A stretch of DNA of 29,732 nt from contig DAOTZV010000139.1 in assembly GCA_034434235.1 (NCBI GenBank), positions 1 through 29,732 on the forward strand, read 5' to 3'. Positions 13,943 through 22,095 of this stretch are shown piece by piece. Position 1 is the stretch's first letter, and each line of letters opens with the position of its first letter. Under the pieces are notes generated by a model, which saw nothing but the letters and a program-made list of their open reading frames with translations, searched no databases and was not told the origin of the DNA. The position numbers and the translations under genes are program-made. The stretch is from CAKZKT01 sp034434235. Lineage in GTDB: Bacteria > Chloroflexota > Anaerolineae > CG2-30-64-16.

Positions 13943-16401
13943 TGAAGACGAGGCTCTGGCTTCGGGCTTGCGCATGGCTCCTGGCGCTGATTTGTCTGGC
14001 GGCGCCGGATGCCATCTCGCGCCACATGCCGGCCGACATCGCCGCGGCCGCGGCGGCAAGCGGCCCCCCGCCGCCCCTCAAGATCATCGTCGAGGAGGAC
14101 GGCCTCATCGAGCTGACCGGCGCCGACCTGGCGGCCGCCGGCTGGATCCTCGACGCCCTCGATCCTGCCGCGCTGCGCCTGACCGTCGCAGGCCAGGAGG
14201 TCGCGCTCTGGACGTCGGCCGGGGCCGCGCCCTTTCAGGCCGACGACGTGCTCCTCTTCTACGGCCAGGCCGCCGCCGACCGCTACGGCCCGCGCAACGT
14301 CTACTGGCTGACGGCCGGCGACGGGCCCGGCCTGCGCATGGCCGAGCGCGATGTGGCGCCGGTCAACGGCGATCCGGTCGCCGCGTGGTGGCCGGCCACG
14401 CTGCACGCCGAGCAAGATATCGCGCCCTGGGGCTACTGGCAGAACCCGCCCGGCCGCGAGGCGCAAGATCACTGGTATTGGACCGCGCCGCTCAACGCGC
14501 CCGCCCAGGCCGACCTTTCCTTCGAGATGCCCCCCTGCGAGCCGACGGCCGGCCCCTTCACGCTGCGCGTGGCGCTCGTCGGCCGCACCGACGCCATCGG
14601 CCCCCAGCCCGACCACCACACGCGCGTCCTGTTGAATGGCCGCCTCCTGGACGATGCGCATTGGGACGGCCAGATCCAGTTCGTCCACACGGCCGTCTTC
14701 ACGCCGAGCCTCGTCGCGGCCGGCGCCAACACCGTGACGGTGCTCGCGGTCGGCGATACGGGCGCAGCCGCCGATAGCATTTATGTCAACTGGATCGAGG
14801 TGGATTACGCGGCGCGCTACGTGGCGCAGGGTGATCGGCTGGTCTTCGGCGTCAACCCCTCCCCCACAGGGGGAGGGGGGCTCTTGCCATCTCCCCCTTC
14901 CCTCGCAGGGAAGGGGGCCGGGGGGTTAGGTGTCACCTCTCCCCCGCCCCCTCCCCTACCAGGGGAGGGGAGCATTTCTCCCCCTTCCCTCGCAGGGAAG
15001 GGGGCCGGGGGGTTAGGTCATTCCGCGCACCAAACAACTTCCGCTTTCCTCCTCGCCGGCTTCCGCTCGGCCGACATCGAGATCTACGACATCAGCGATC
15101 CGCGGCGGCCGGCGCGGCTGCGCAACGCGGCCATCGCGGCCGAACCCGGGGAGGACGGCCGTCCGTCCTCCTTCAGCGCCCGCTTCGAGGATCAGGCCCC
15201 GGCCGACGCCCGCTACCTGGCGCTGACCGCGGCCGCGCGCCGCCGGCCGGCCGCGATCCGTCCCGCCGCCCTCGCCGACCTGCGCAACCCCAACAACGCC
15301 GCGGACGAGCTCGTCGTGGTCTACGACGAGTGGTTCGATGAGGTCGAGCCGCTCGTGGCTCGCCGGCGGGCGCAGGGCTGGCGCGTGCAGGCCGTGCGCA
15401 TCGGCGAAGTGTACGACGCGTTTGGATGGGGACGCGAAACGCCGCACGCGCTGCGGGATCTCTTGGGCTATGCCCGGCGGTCGTGGCAGACGCCGCCGAC
15501 GCACGTCCTGTTGATCGGCGACGCCAACCTGGACTACCGCGACCGCTTCGGCACAGGCCGGCCCAACTTCATCCCGACCTTCATCTTCGACGCGGCCGAC
15601 GTGGGCGAGACGGCCGGCGACGCCTGGTTCGTCCAGCTCGCGGGGGACGATGCGATCCCGGAAATGGCGATCGGCCGCCTGCCGGCGATCAGCGCGGCCG
15701 ATGCGCGGGCGATGATCGCCAAAATCCTGCGCTACGAGACCGCGGCCGGCGGCCTGTGGCAGAGCCGAATGCTCTTCGTGGCCGATGGCGTGGCCGCGCA
15801 CCGATCTGTCGCCGAGGGATGGCTGGCGCAACTCCCCGCGGCCTACCTGCCGCAGCGCGTCTTCGCCTCGGCCTATCCGCCCGGCGACCCGACCGCCGAC
15901 ATCGTGGCCGCCCTCGACCGGGGCGTGGGGCTGGTGAGCTACATCGGCCACGGCAACATAGACCGGTGGGGCGTCTGGAGCGGCGGCCGGCTGTTCGACG
16001 TGACGACCATCGGCCGGCTCGCCAACGCCGACCGGCTGCCGTTCGTCGTGACCGCCGACTGCCTGAACGGCTTCTTCGTCCATCCCTACACCGACGCGAC
16101 CATCGCCGAGGCGCTGTTGCGCAAGGCCGATGGCGGCGCGGTGGCCGTGTGGAGCTCCAGCAGCCTGGGCGCGGCCGGCGATCAAGCCATCCTCTTCGCG
16201 CATCTGTTCCGCGAGCTCACGGCCGAGGCGCCGCCGACGGTCGGCCAGGCCATCGCCCGCGCGACCGCCGCGGCCGCCAGCGCGGGCGTCTCCCCCGAGC
16301 TGCTCCCCACCTTCATCCTCTTCGGCGATCCCGCCCTGCGCCTGCGCCTGGCTCCCGCCGCGCGGCAGAACCTTCCCCTTATCGTCGCGCCGTCGCGCTA
16401 A
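13942..16401 (+). CDS. Secreted C25 (gingipain-like) cysteine protease
   Basis: Protein of 819 residues. ATG at 13942 overlaps the upstream stop (TGATG); the same frame is open far upstream but only as a shadow. An N-terminal hydrophobic stretch (LWLRACAWLLALICLAAPDA, about 5-24) serves as signal peptide. Residues 45-305 are beta-rich domains common before C25 catalytic domains; 307-360 come from inserted repeat DNA; the peptidase covers about 455-800. The catalytic dyad is visible: H670 in VSYIGHGNIDRWG and C707 in FVVTADCLNGFF, and HVLLIGDANLDYRDRF (521-536) is the usual gingipain core strand. C25 proteases act outside the cytoplasm. Position at the end of the modified-peptide operon suggests a role in cutting the exported leader or a surface protein. 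No sorting tail such as a type IX signal is evident. Confidence 0.88.
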   Translation: MKTRLWLRACAWLLALICLAAPDAISRHMPADIAAAAAASGPPPPLKIIVEEDGLIELTGADLAAAGWILDALDPAALRLTVAGQEVALWTSAGAAPFQADDVLLFYGQAAADRYGPRNVYWLTAGDGPGLRMAERDVAPVNGDPVAAWWPATLHAEQDIAPWGYWQNPPGREAQDHWYWTAPLNAPAQADLSFEMPPCEPTAGPFTLRVALVGRTDAIGPQPDHHTRVLLNGRLLDDAHWDGQIQFVHTAVFTPSLVAAGANTVTVLAVGDTGAAADSIYVNWIEVDYAARYVAQGDRLVFGVNPSPTGGGGLLPSPPSLAGKGAGGLGVTSPPPPPLPGEGSISPPSLAGKGAGGLGHSAHQTTSAFLLAGFRSADIEIYDISDPRRPARLRNAAIAAEPGEDGRPSSFSARFEDQAPADARYLALTAAARRRPAAIRPAALADLRNPNNAADELVVVYDEWFDEVEPLVARRRAQGWRVQAVRIGEVYDAFGWGRETPHALRDLLGYARRSWQTPPTHVLLIGDANLDYRDRFGTGRPNFIPTFIFDAADVGETAGDAWFVQLAGDDAIPEMAIGRLPAISAADARAMIAKILRYETAAGGLWQSRMLFVADGVAAHRSVAEGWLAQLPAAYLPQRVFASAYPPGDPTADIVAALDRGVGLVSYIGHGNIDRWGVWSGGRLFDVTTIGRLANADRLPFVVTADCLNGFFVHPYTDATIAEALLRKADGGAVAVWSSSSLGAAGDQAILFAHLFRELTAEAPPTVGQAIARATAAAASAGVSPELLPTFILFGDPALRLRLAPAARQNLPLIVAPSR
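14856..15018 (+). repeat. In-frame palindromic repeat insertion in the C25 protease gene
   Basis: Four hairpins in a row: CCCCTCCCCC/GGGGGAGGGG (14856-14878), CCCCCTTCCCT/AGGGAAGGGGG (14893-14917), CCCCTCCCCT/AGGGGAGGGG (14948-14970) and again CCCCCTTCCCT/AGGGAAGGGGG (14980-15004). The second and fourth are each followed by GCCGGGGGGTTAGGT. They encode residues 307-360, a Gly/Pro-rich stretch with PPSLAGKGAGGLG twice, nearly the same peptide as in the radical SAM linker. The reading frame stays open. Confidence 0.9.
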
Positions 16402-16455
16402 AACAAAAAAAGGGTGACAGCGTTCATCGCCGCCACCCCCTGAGCTTTTTCTCCC
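16402..16455 (+). terminator. Possible bidirectional terminator between convergent genes
   Basis: A run of A (16400-16410), a short stem GGGTG ... CACCC with a long loop, and CTTTTTCTC after it lie between two genes that face each other. The A-run on one side and T-run on the other would suit both strands, but the stem is weak. Confidence 0.4.
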
Positions 16456-17772
16456 CTACGCCGCCGGCAGGGTGAAATGAAACGTACTGCCCTGGCCGGG
16501 CGTGGATTCCACCCAGATGCGCCCCCCGTGGCGCTCCACGATCTTCTTGCACACCGCCAGGCCGATGCCCACGCCGGGATACTGCCGCTGAGTGTGCAGG
16601 CGCTCGAAGAGGTTGAAGATGCGGTCGGCATCCTCTGCCGCGATGCCGATGCCGTTGTCCCGCACCAGAAACTCCCACATGGCTTTCCCGGCCGCTATGT
16701 CGGTCGTCTGCTGCGCCGAGATGTGCACGACCGGCGGCTCTGCCCGGCGAAACTTGATCGCGTTGCCGATCAGGTTCTGGAACAGTTGCATGAGCTGTGT
16801 CGGATCGGCCAACACGGTGGGCAACGGATCGTGCGTCACGGTCGCGCCGGCCTCCGCGATCGCCACTTGCAGATTCCACAAGGCGTCTTGCAACGCAACA
16901 TTGGCGTCGGTGGGGCGGGGCGCCTGGCCGCGCGTGCGGATGCGCGAATACTCCAGCAGCGCATTGATCAGGTTCTGCATCCGCCGCGCGCCGTCCACCG
17001 CGAAGCCGATGAACTCATCGGCGTCCGGGCCGAGCTGGCCGCCGTAGCGTTCGGCCAACAGGTCGAGGAAGCCGATGACCATGCGCAGCGGTTCTTGCAG
17101 GTCGTGCGAGGCCACGTGGGCGAACTGCTCCAGGTCGGCGTTGGAGCGCTGCAGCTCGGCCAGCGCCTCGCGCAGCGCCGCCTGCACTCTCTGGTGTTGG
17201 ATAGCCGCGCCCAAGATGCCCGCTACGATGCGCAGAGCATCGGTCTCGGCAGCCGACCACTCGCGCTCGGCCGAACAGGCGTCGAATCCGATGAACCCCC
17301 ACCACTTCTGTTCGACGAAGATCGGCACGACCGCGATGGACTTGATGTCCTGGGCCATCAGCACTTCGCGTTCGCTGGGAGGGAAATCGCGGATATGGCC
17401 GTAAATCAGATCCCCGCGGCCCAATACCTCCTCCCAGCGGCCGAAGCCGGCCGCGCGCAGGGGAAAATCCTGGAGGTCCGGATTGTCTATCTGCGGCACG
17501 ATGCCCGGGGCGACCCACTCGTAGCGCTGGCCGGTCAAGATCGCGGCGTCGGGGCCCGGCCGGTTTTCGAAGATGTAGACCCGGTTGACGCCGGCCGCCC
17601 GCCCCAGCCGCGCCAGCGCATCCTGGATGCTCTCCTCCCAATCCTCATCGCGCAGAAAGCGCTCGGCGATGAACCCGACTGCTTCGAGGATCGCATCGCG
17701 GCGTCGCAGCTCCGCGTTTTCCTGTGCCCCATCTGAAAGCTCTCTGGCGGGCCCAATGACTCCGGTAACCAT
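16456..17772 (-). CDS. Soluble GAF-domain sensor histidine kinase
   Basis: Protein of 438 residues with no membrane segment. A GAF domain covers about 27-195 (AAGVNRVYIFEN, SIAVVPIFVEQKWWGFIGFDAC), a coiled linker 196-218, then HisKA with the phospho-accepting histidine H223 in FAHVASHDLQEPLR, and HATPase_c with N box NLIGNAIKF (333-341), G1 DNGIGI (372-377) and G2 GVGIGLAVCKK (400-410). The HDLQEPLR form is shared with phytochrome-type kinases, though no chromophore cysteine is evident. GAF kinases of this kind sense small ligands or redox state in the cytoplasm. The ATG lies right after AGGAGG, with another GGAG 9 bases upstream that has better spacing. No response regulator is beside it; partner unknown. 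Confidence 0.9.
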   Translation of the reverse strand: MVTGVIGPARELSDGAQENAELRRRDAILEAVGFIAERFLRDEDWEESIQDALARLGRAAGVNRVYIFENRPGPDAAILTGQRYEWVAPGIVPQIDNPDLQDFPLRAAGFGRWEEVLGRGDLIYGHIRDFPPSEREVLMAQDIKSIAVVPIFVEQKWWGFIGFDACSAEREWSAAETDALRIVAGILGAAIQHQRVQAALREALAELQRSNADLEQFAHVASHDLQEPLRMVIGFLDLLAERYGGQLGPDADEFIGFAVDGARRMQNLINALLEYSRIRTRGQAPRPTDANVALQDALWNLQVAIAEAGATVTHDPLPTVLADPTQLMQLFQNLIGNAIKFRRAEPPVVHISAQQTTDIAAGKAMWEFLVRDNGIGIAAEDADRIFNLFERLHTQRQYPGVGIGLAVCKKIVERHGGRIWVESTPGQGSTFHFTLPAA

Positions 17773-17855
17773 CCTCCTCTACTCCTCTCTGTCCAAAAAT
17801 CGGCCAGAGCTGCCCACGCAAAAACGCCCATGCGATCGGTCAATCGCCATCAGCC

Positions 17856-17884
17856 GATAGTTATTTTAAGCGCTTTTCTGTCAA
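17856..17884 (-). promoter_or_regulatory. Possible promoter of the histidine kinase gene
   Basis: On the minus strand TTGACA (17884-17879) is followed, at 16-17 bases, by a weak -10 (AACTAT/ACTATC) in an A/T-rich stretch. It is the only A/T-rich patch in the 250-base gap (17773-18022), whose remaining part holds palindromic repeats. Confidence 0.4.
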
Positions 17885-17909
17885 CGTGCAACATTTTCTC
17901 GCGCTCGCA

Positions 17910-17996
17910 GGGGGTCTGCGACCCCCGCCTGGCCGCCTGAGACGACGTGTTCAGGCCAACGACGCCGGTCGCAGACCGGCTGAGAGCCTCAGGCTC
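17910..17996. repeat. REP-like palindromes related to the 85-bp repeat
   Basis: Hairpin GGGGGTCTGCGACCCCC at 17910-17926 and hairpin GCCGGTCGCAGACCGGC at 17964-17980 share the core GGTCTGCGACC (second one on the opposite strand). The second, with its flanks GACGCC and GAGAGCCTC, is the reverse complement of the G/C half of the 85-bp units at 5225-5640. A small palindrome GAGCCTCAGGCTC follows at 17984-17996. They lie between two minus-strand genes and could also stop or trim transcripts of the peptide operon. Confidence 0.75.
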
Positions 17997-18022
17997 GCAG
18001 GAAGTCTGCGCTCGCCATCCGA

Positions 18023-19225
18023 TCAACGCGCCCACGTCTCCTTGAGCACGCGCAGGGCGTTGAGCCCCAGCACCTTCGCGATCTCCTCCGCCTTGTAGCC
18101 GTGGGCCACCAGCCAGCGGGTCACGTTGGGGAAGACCTCGGCCGGGTTCTCCAGCCCCTTGACGTAGGGCACCTCCTCGAATTGCACTCCGCCGCGCGCC
18201 GCGCTGATCGAAAGGGCCGCCGCGAAGACATGGTGCAGGCCCACGTGGTCGCCGAAGAGGGTGTCGGGCCCGAACGCGACGTGGTCAATGCCGACCAGGT
18301 TCGCCACGTACTCGAAGTGCTCCATGTACGATTCGATGGAGTGCAACGGGTGGTTTTTGGTCAACGTGGTGTGCGGCGCGGCCTCGATGCCGATCACCCC
18401 GCCCTTCTCGGCACATGCCCGCAGCGCATCGTCGGTCTTCAGGCGGTTGGTGTTCCACAGCGCCCGCGCGCCGACGTGCGTGATGAAGGTCGGCTTCTCG
18501 CTGGCCTCGATCACGTCCAGCGTCGTCTTGTCCCCGCAATGCGAGGTGTCTATGGTCATGCCAAGCTTATTCATGCGCCGCACCACCTGCCGGCCGAACT
18601 GCGTCAGGCCGCCGTCGTTGGCCTCGCGCAGGCCCGAACCCAGCGCGTTCGACTCGGAGTAGGTGATGCCCATGATGCGAATGCCCAGGCCGTAGAGCAC
18701 GTCCACGCGATCGAGCTCGTTCTCGATGGGGGTGGCCGCCTCCAGACAGGGGATCAACGCGATCTTGCCCTCGCGCTTCGCCCGATAGATGTCGTCGAGG
18801 GTGCCGGCCACCAGGATCAGGTCCTGGTGCGCGAAATCGCTGAAGCGGATGCCGATGTCGTGGATGACGTCGGTCCACTTCCAGCCGGCCCGCGAGGTGA
18901 TCATCGCCGTCCCGTCCATGAAGTTCTCGACCACCACATCGAGCCCCGAGACGCTCAGCCCCTCGTAGCCGGTCCAGTTGCGCCCCAGCCGGTTGTATTC
19001 GAAGATCTGCGTGATGTCTTCGGGGGTCACGAAGGTGTGGTCGTGCAGGGAAAAGACGATGTTTTCCTCGAGCAGCCGTTGCACCTCGGCTTCCTGTGCC
19101 TCGGTCACCGGATAGATGTACGGCTCGACCCGGCCGATCTGCTTCGCCAGCTTGAAGGGCTGATAATCCACACCCGGCTCGAGGTACTGGAAGGACTGAT
19201 AGCCGTTGTAGGGTTTGACTTTCAC
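18023..19225 (-). CDS. M19 family (renal dipeptidase-like) metallopeptidase
   Basis: Protein of 400 residues. I chose GTG at 19225 (complement) because AGGAG stands 7 bases upstream; a longer frame to 19291 would run through a hairpin. Metal-site motifs of the amidohydrolase-fold dipeptidases are present: SLHDHTF (H61, H63), PCLEAATP (E162), DTSHCGDKTTLDVIE (H229), PTFITHVGARAL (H250) and GIDHVAFGPD (D321). These cytoplasmic zinc enzymes cleave dipeptides and some D-amino-acid peptides. As last gene of the peptide operon it would hydrolyse imported dipeptides. The 75-base gap before it holds a strong hairpin, so its transcript level may be lower than that of the binding protein upstream. Confidence 0.85.
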   Translation of the reverse strand: MKVKPYNGYQSFQYLEPGVDYQPFKLAKQIGRVEPYIYPVTEAQEAEVQRLLEENIVFSLHDHTFVTPEDITQIFEYNRLGRNWTGYEGLSVSGLDVVVENFMDGTAMITSRAGWKWTDVIHDIGIRFSDFAHQDLILVAGTLDDIYRAKREGKIALIPCLEAATPIENELDRVDVLYGLGIRIMGITYSESNALGSGLREANDGGLTQFGRQVVRRMNKLGMTIDTSHCGDKTTLDVIEASEKPTFITHVGARALWNTNRLKTDDALRACAEKGGVIGIEAAPHTTLTKNHPLHSIESYMEHFEYVANLVGIDHVAFGPDTLFGDHVGLHHVFAAALSISAARGGVQFEEVPYVKGLENPAEVFPNVTRWLVAHGYKAEEIAKVLGLNALRVLKETWAR

Positions 19226-19243
19226 GCGAACGCTCCTGTAAGA

Positions 19244-19277
19244 ACGTGCCAGACACCCTCTCAGGTGCCTGGCACGT
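19244..19277 (-). other. Intercistronic hairpin between binding protein and dipeptidase genes
   Basis: ACGTGCCAGACACC and GGTGCCTGGCACGT form a stem of 14 positions with one mismatch and a 6-base loop. There is no T-run, so it is probably not a simple terminator; hairpins here often protect the upstream binding-protein mRNA from 3' decay. Confidence 0.75.
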
Positions 19278-19300
19278 GAAGCATCGAACAACTGAGGCGC

Positions 19301-21109
19301 TTATTTGCCGTCCGACACCCACCACTCGTGCATGTTGCGCAGGAGGGCGTTGGTCGTGATCATGTGGCTGGCGTTGTTGACGCGCTTGTTCATGGCCACC
19401 AGGCGCAGCGGCCAGTAAAGCGGCACAATCGGCATCTCTTCCAGGAACTGGATCTGGAACTCGTCGTAGATCTTCTTGCGCTCGGCGGTATCGGCCGTGT
19501 TGGCGCCCTTCTCCAGCAGCTCGTCCAGCACCTTGCTGCTGAACTTGCCGAAGTTGTACTGGCCGCCGGTCTGATACTGCGACCGCACGTCCGGGTCGAG
19601 CACGCCGCCCCAGCCGACCAGGCCCAGATCAAACTCGCCCTTGCCGAAGCGGGCCATCATGGTGGGGAAGTCCATCTTCTCGATCTTCACCTTGACGCCG
19701 GCCGCGGCCAGGTTCGCCTGGATGATGTCGGCCGAGAGCTCGCGCACGATGTTGCCCGTGGGCACCAGGAGCGCGTATTCCTTGCTGGCGTCCCAGTTGG
19801 CCTCCTTGAGGAGCGCCTTGGCCTTCTCGACATCGTACGGATACTTGCCCTCGACCTTCGGGTTGTAGTAGGAGGTCACCGGGATGATCGGCCCCTGGCT
19901 CACCACGCCCTGGCCCTTGAGCAACTTATCCACGATGAGCTGGCGATTGATGGCATAGGCCAGCGCCTGGCGAACCCGCTTGTCGGCCCATACCTTGGTC
20001 TGGTCGCCGTTGATGATCATGTACTGATAGCCGTTGTCCTGGTAGCTGTAGGCCTTGACGTTGGGCAACGCCTTGACCCGCTCCCAGTCGTCCAGCGGGA
20101 TGTCGCCGATGCCGCCACCGGCGGCCATGTCCACCTCGCCCTTCTCGAGCTGGGCGACCATGGTGGCCGGGGTGACGATGCTGACGATCAGCTTGTCGAG
20201 GTGCGGCTTGCCGCGGTAGTAGTCGTCGTTGCGGGTGTACTCGATGAACTGGCCGGTCTCATACTTGACGAACTTGAACGGCCCGGTGCCCACCGTGGGC
20301 TTCATCCAGAAGTCCGCCTTGCTGAACTGATCGGGCGGCACATCCTTCAAGACGTGCTTCGGGATGATGTAGATGCCGGTGCCGATCAGCTCCAGCAGGA
20401 AGAGCGGATCCACCGGGTTCTTGGTGATGAACTGGATCGTGTGATCGTCTATCACCTTGACGCCCTCGACCGTCTCGACCCCCTCGGCGCGCTTCGAGCC
20501 TTTCAGCCCCTTGAGCGGCGAGACGTTCGCGCCGCGGTTGGACTCGATCTTGGGATGGGTGATGGCCCAGATGGTGAACTCGACATCGGCCGCGGTGACG
20601 GGCGTGCCGTCATGCCACTTGGCCTTCGGGTTCAGGTGGAAGGTGAAGGTCGTCTTGTCGGCGCTCACGTCCCACTTTTCGGCCAGCCGCGGCACGAAGT
20701 TCACCTTCTCGTCGAAGGTGACCAGGGTATCGAAGACGATGGCCACGTTGAAGTAGCCGTAGCTGGAATCGGTGTTGATCGCGTTGAAGTTGTTGGGCGG
20801 GCTCCACATGGCGATCGTCACCTTGCCGCCTTCCTTGACGGCCGGCGCGGCCGGCGCCTTGGTGGGCTCCGGCGCCTTGGTCGCCTCCGGGGCTTTAGTC
20901 GCCTCAGGGGCCTTGGTTGCCTCGGGGGCCTTGGTGGCGACCGGCGCGGCAGTCGCCGTGGGCAATTGCGGCGCGACCAGGGTGGCCGGCCGGGTGGCCG
21001 TGGGCAACGCGGCCGGCGTGGCGGCCGGCGCGCACCCTGCGATGGTGCTCATCAGCATGACGACGAGCATCATGGCCGACAGCAGCTTGAACAACCGTTG
21101 CTCCTTCAT
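19301..21109 (-). CDS. Peptide ABC transporter substrate-binding lipoprotein (SBP_bac_5)
   Basis: Protein of 602 residues. ATG at 21109 has AAAGGAG at 5-base spacing; a longer frame upstream is not needed. The signal MKEQRLFKLLSAMMLVVMLMSTIAGC ends in a lipobox with C26, so the mature protein is lipid-anchored outside the membrane. Residues about 28-92 are a flexible linker with repeated ATKAPE hexapeptides. The family-5 solute-binding domain follows from 95 on, with KWHDGTPVTAADVEFT typical of the fold and a C-terminal lobe (MPIVPLYWPLRLVAMNKRV). It captures oligo- or dipeptides and delivers them to the permeases encoded just upstream in the operon. Substrate range cannot be read from sequence; nickel or sugar binders share this fold. 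Confidence 0.92.
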   Translation of the reverse strand: MKEQRLFKLLSAMMLVVMLMSTIAGCAPAATPAALPTATRPATLVAPQLPTATAAPVATKAPEATKAPEATKAPEATKAPEPTKAPAAPAVKEGGKVTIAMWSPPNNFNAINTDSSYGYFNVAIVFDTLVTFDEKVNFVPRLAEKWDVSADKTTFTFHLNPKAKWHDGTPVTAADVEFTIWAITHPKIESNRGANVSPLKGLKGSKRAEGVETVEGVKVIDDHTIQFITKNPVDPLFLLELIGTGIYIIPKHVLKDVPPDQFSKADFWMKPTVGTGPFKFVKYETGQFIEYTRNDDYYRGKPHLDKLIVSIVTPATMVAQLEKGEVDMAAGGGIGDIPLDDWERVKALPNVKAYSYQDNGYQYMIINGDQTKVWADKRVRQALAYAINRQLIVDKLLKGQGVVSQGPIIPVTSYYNPKVEGKYPYDVEKAKALLKEANWDASKEYALLVPTGNIVRELSADIIQANLAAAGVKVKIEKMDFPTMMARFGKGEFDLGLVGWGGVLDPDVRSQYQTGGQYNFGKFSSKVLDELLEKGANTADTAERKKIYDEFQIQFLEEMPIVPLYWPLRLVAMNKRVNNASHMITTNALLRNMHEWWVSDGK

Positions 21110-21134
21110 ATCTGCTCCTTTGAGTTGAGAAGAT

Positions 21135-22067
21135 TTACCGACGCAACTGCGGATCGAGCGCATCCCGCAGGCTGTCGCCGATGAAGTTGATGCTCAGCAC
21201 CGAGATCAGGATCATCATGCCGGGCGGGATCCACAGCCACGGCTTCGATTCCAGGATCGTCAACGATTGCGCGTCGTTGAGCATCTGCCCCCAACTGGCG
21301 GTGGGCGGCTGAACGCCCAGCCCCAGGAAGCTGAGGGCCGACTCCGAGAGGATGGCCGAGGCCACGCCGAAGGTGGCGGCCACCAGCAGCGGCCCCATCG
21401 CGTTGGGCAGGATGTGGCGCGTGATGATGCGGCCGTTCGGCGCGCCGATCATGCGCGCGGCCCACACGAAATCGTTGGTGCGCAGCCGCAACACCTCCCC
21501 GCGCACGATGCGCGCCACCTGCGGCCATCCCAACAGGCCCAGCACGAGCATGATGTTCTGCAATCCCGGCCCCAACAGGGATACCAGGACCAGGATCAAC
21601 ATGAGCGTGGGGAAGGAAAGCACGACATCTATGAGGCGGGAGATCACGTTGTCTATCCAGCCGCCGTAGAAGCCGGCCAGCGCGCCCAGCGCCACGCCGA
21701 TCACCATGTAGATGCTCACCGCGACGACCCCGACCGAGAGGGAGATGCGGCCGCCGTGGATCAGCCGGCTCAACACGTCCCGGCCGACGCGGTCGGTGCC
21801 CAGAGGGTGCGCGGGGGTCGGCGCTTCGTCGAAGACCAGCGGGTCAATGAAGGTCGGGTCATAGGGCGCGATCTGATCGGCCAGGAGGGCGACCAGGACG
21901 ATCACCAGGAGCACGCCGCTGGAGATCAGCGCCAGGCGGTGGCGGATGAAGCGCCGCCAGATGAGCACGCGCATCGGCACCGCCTCATGGCGCATCTCGC
22001 CGACCAACAGGGCCTCGCGGAGGGGCTCTTCCGAGCGCGGGAGCGAAAACTTTTCATCGAATGCCAC
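21135..22067 (-). CDS. DppC/OppC-type ABC transporter permease
   Basis: Inner-membrane permease of 310 residues. GTG at 22067 is 6 bases after AGGAG; a TTG at 22073 touches that site and is less likely. The N-terminus has the OppC_N segment (LIWRRFIRHRLALISSGVLLVIVLVALLADQIAPYDP), then HPLGTDRVGRDVLSRLIHGGRISLSVG, five or so further membrane helices, and the coupling loop AARMIGAPNGRIITRHILPNAMGPL that contacts the ATPase. C-terminal SINFIGDSLRDALDPQLRR is classic for DppC. It pairs with the DppB-type subunit encoded 28 bases upstream. The ATPase subunits (DppD/DppF) are absent from the window. Confidence 0.93.
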   Translation of the reverse strand: MAFDEKFSLPRSEEPLREALLVGEMRHEAVPMRVLIWRRFIRHRLALISSGVLLVIVLVALLADQIAPYDPTFIDPLVFDEAPTPAHPLGTDRVGRDVLSRLIHGGRISLSVGVVAVSIYMVIGVALGALAGFYGGWIDNVISRLIDVVLSFPTLMLILVLVSLLGPGLQNIMLVLGLLGWPQVARIVRGEVLRLRTNDFVWAARMIGAPNGRIITRHILPNAMGPLLVAATFGVASAILSESALSFLGLGVQPPTASWGQMLNDAQSLTILESKPWLWIPPGMMILISVLSINFIGDSLRDALDPQLRR

Positions 22068-22095
22068 AGACAACTCCTGAACGAACGTTCCCCGG

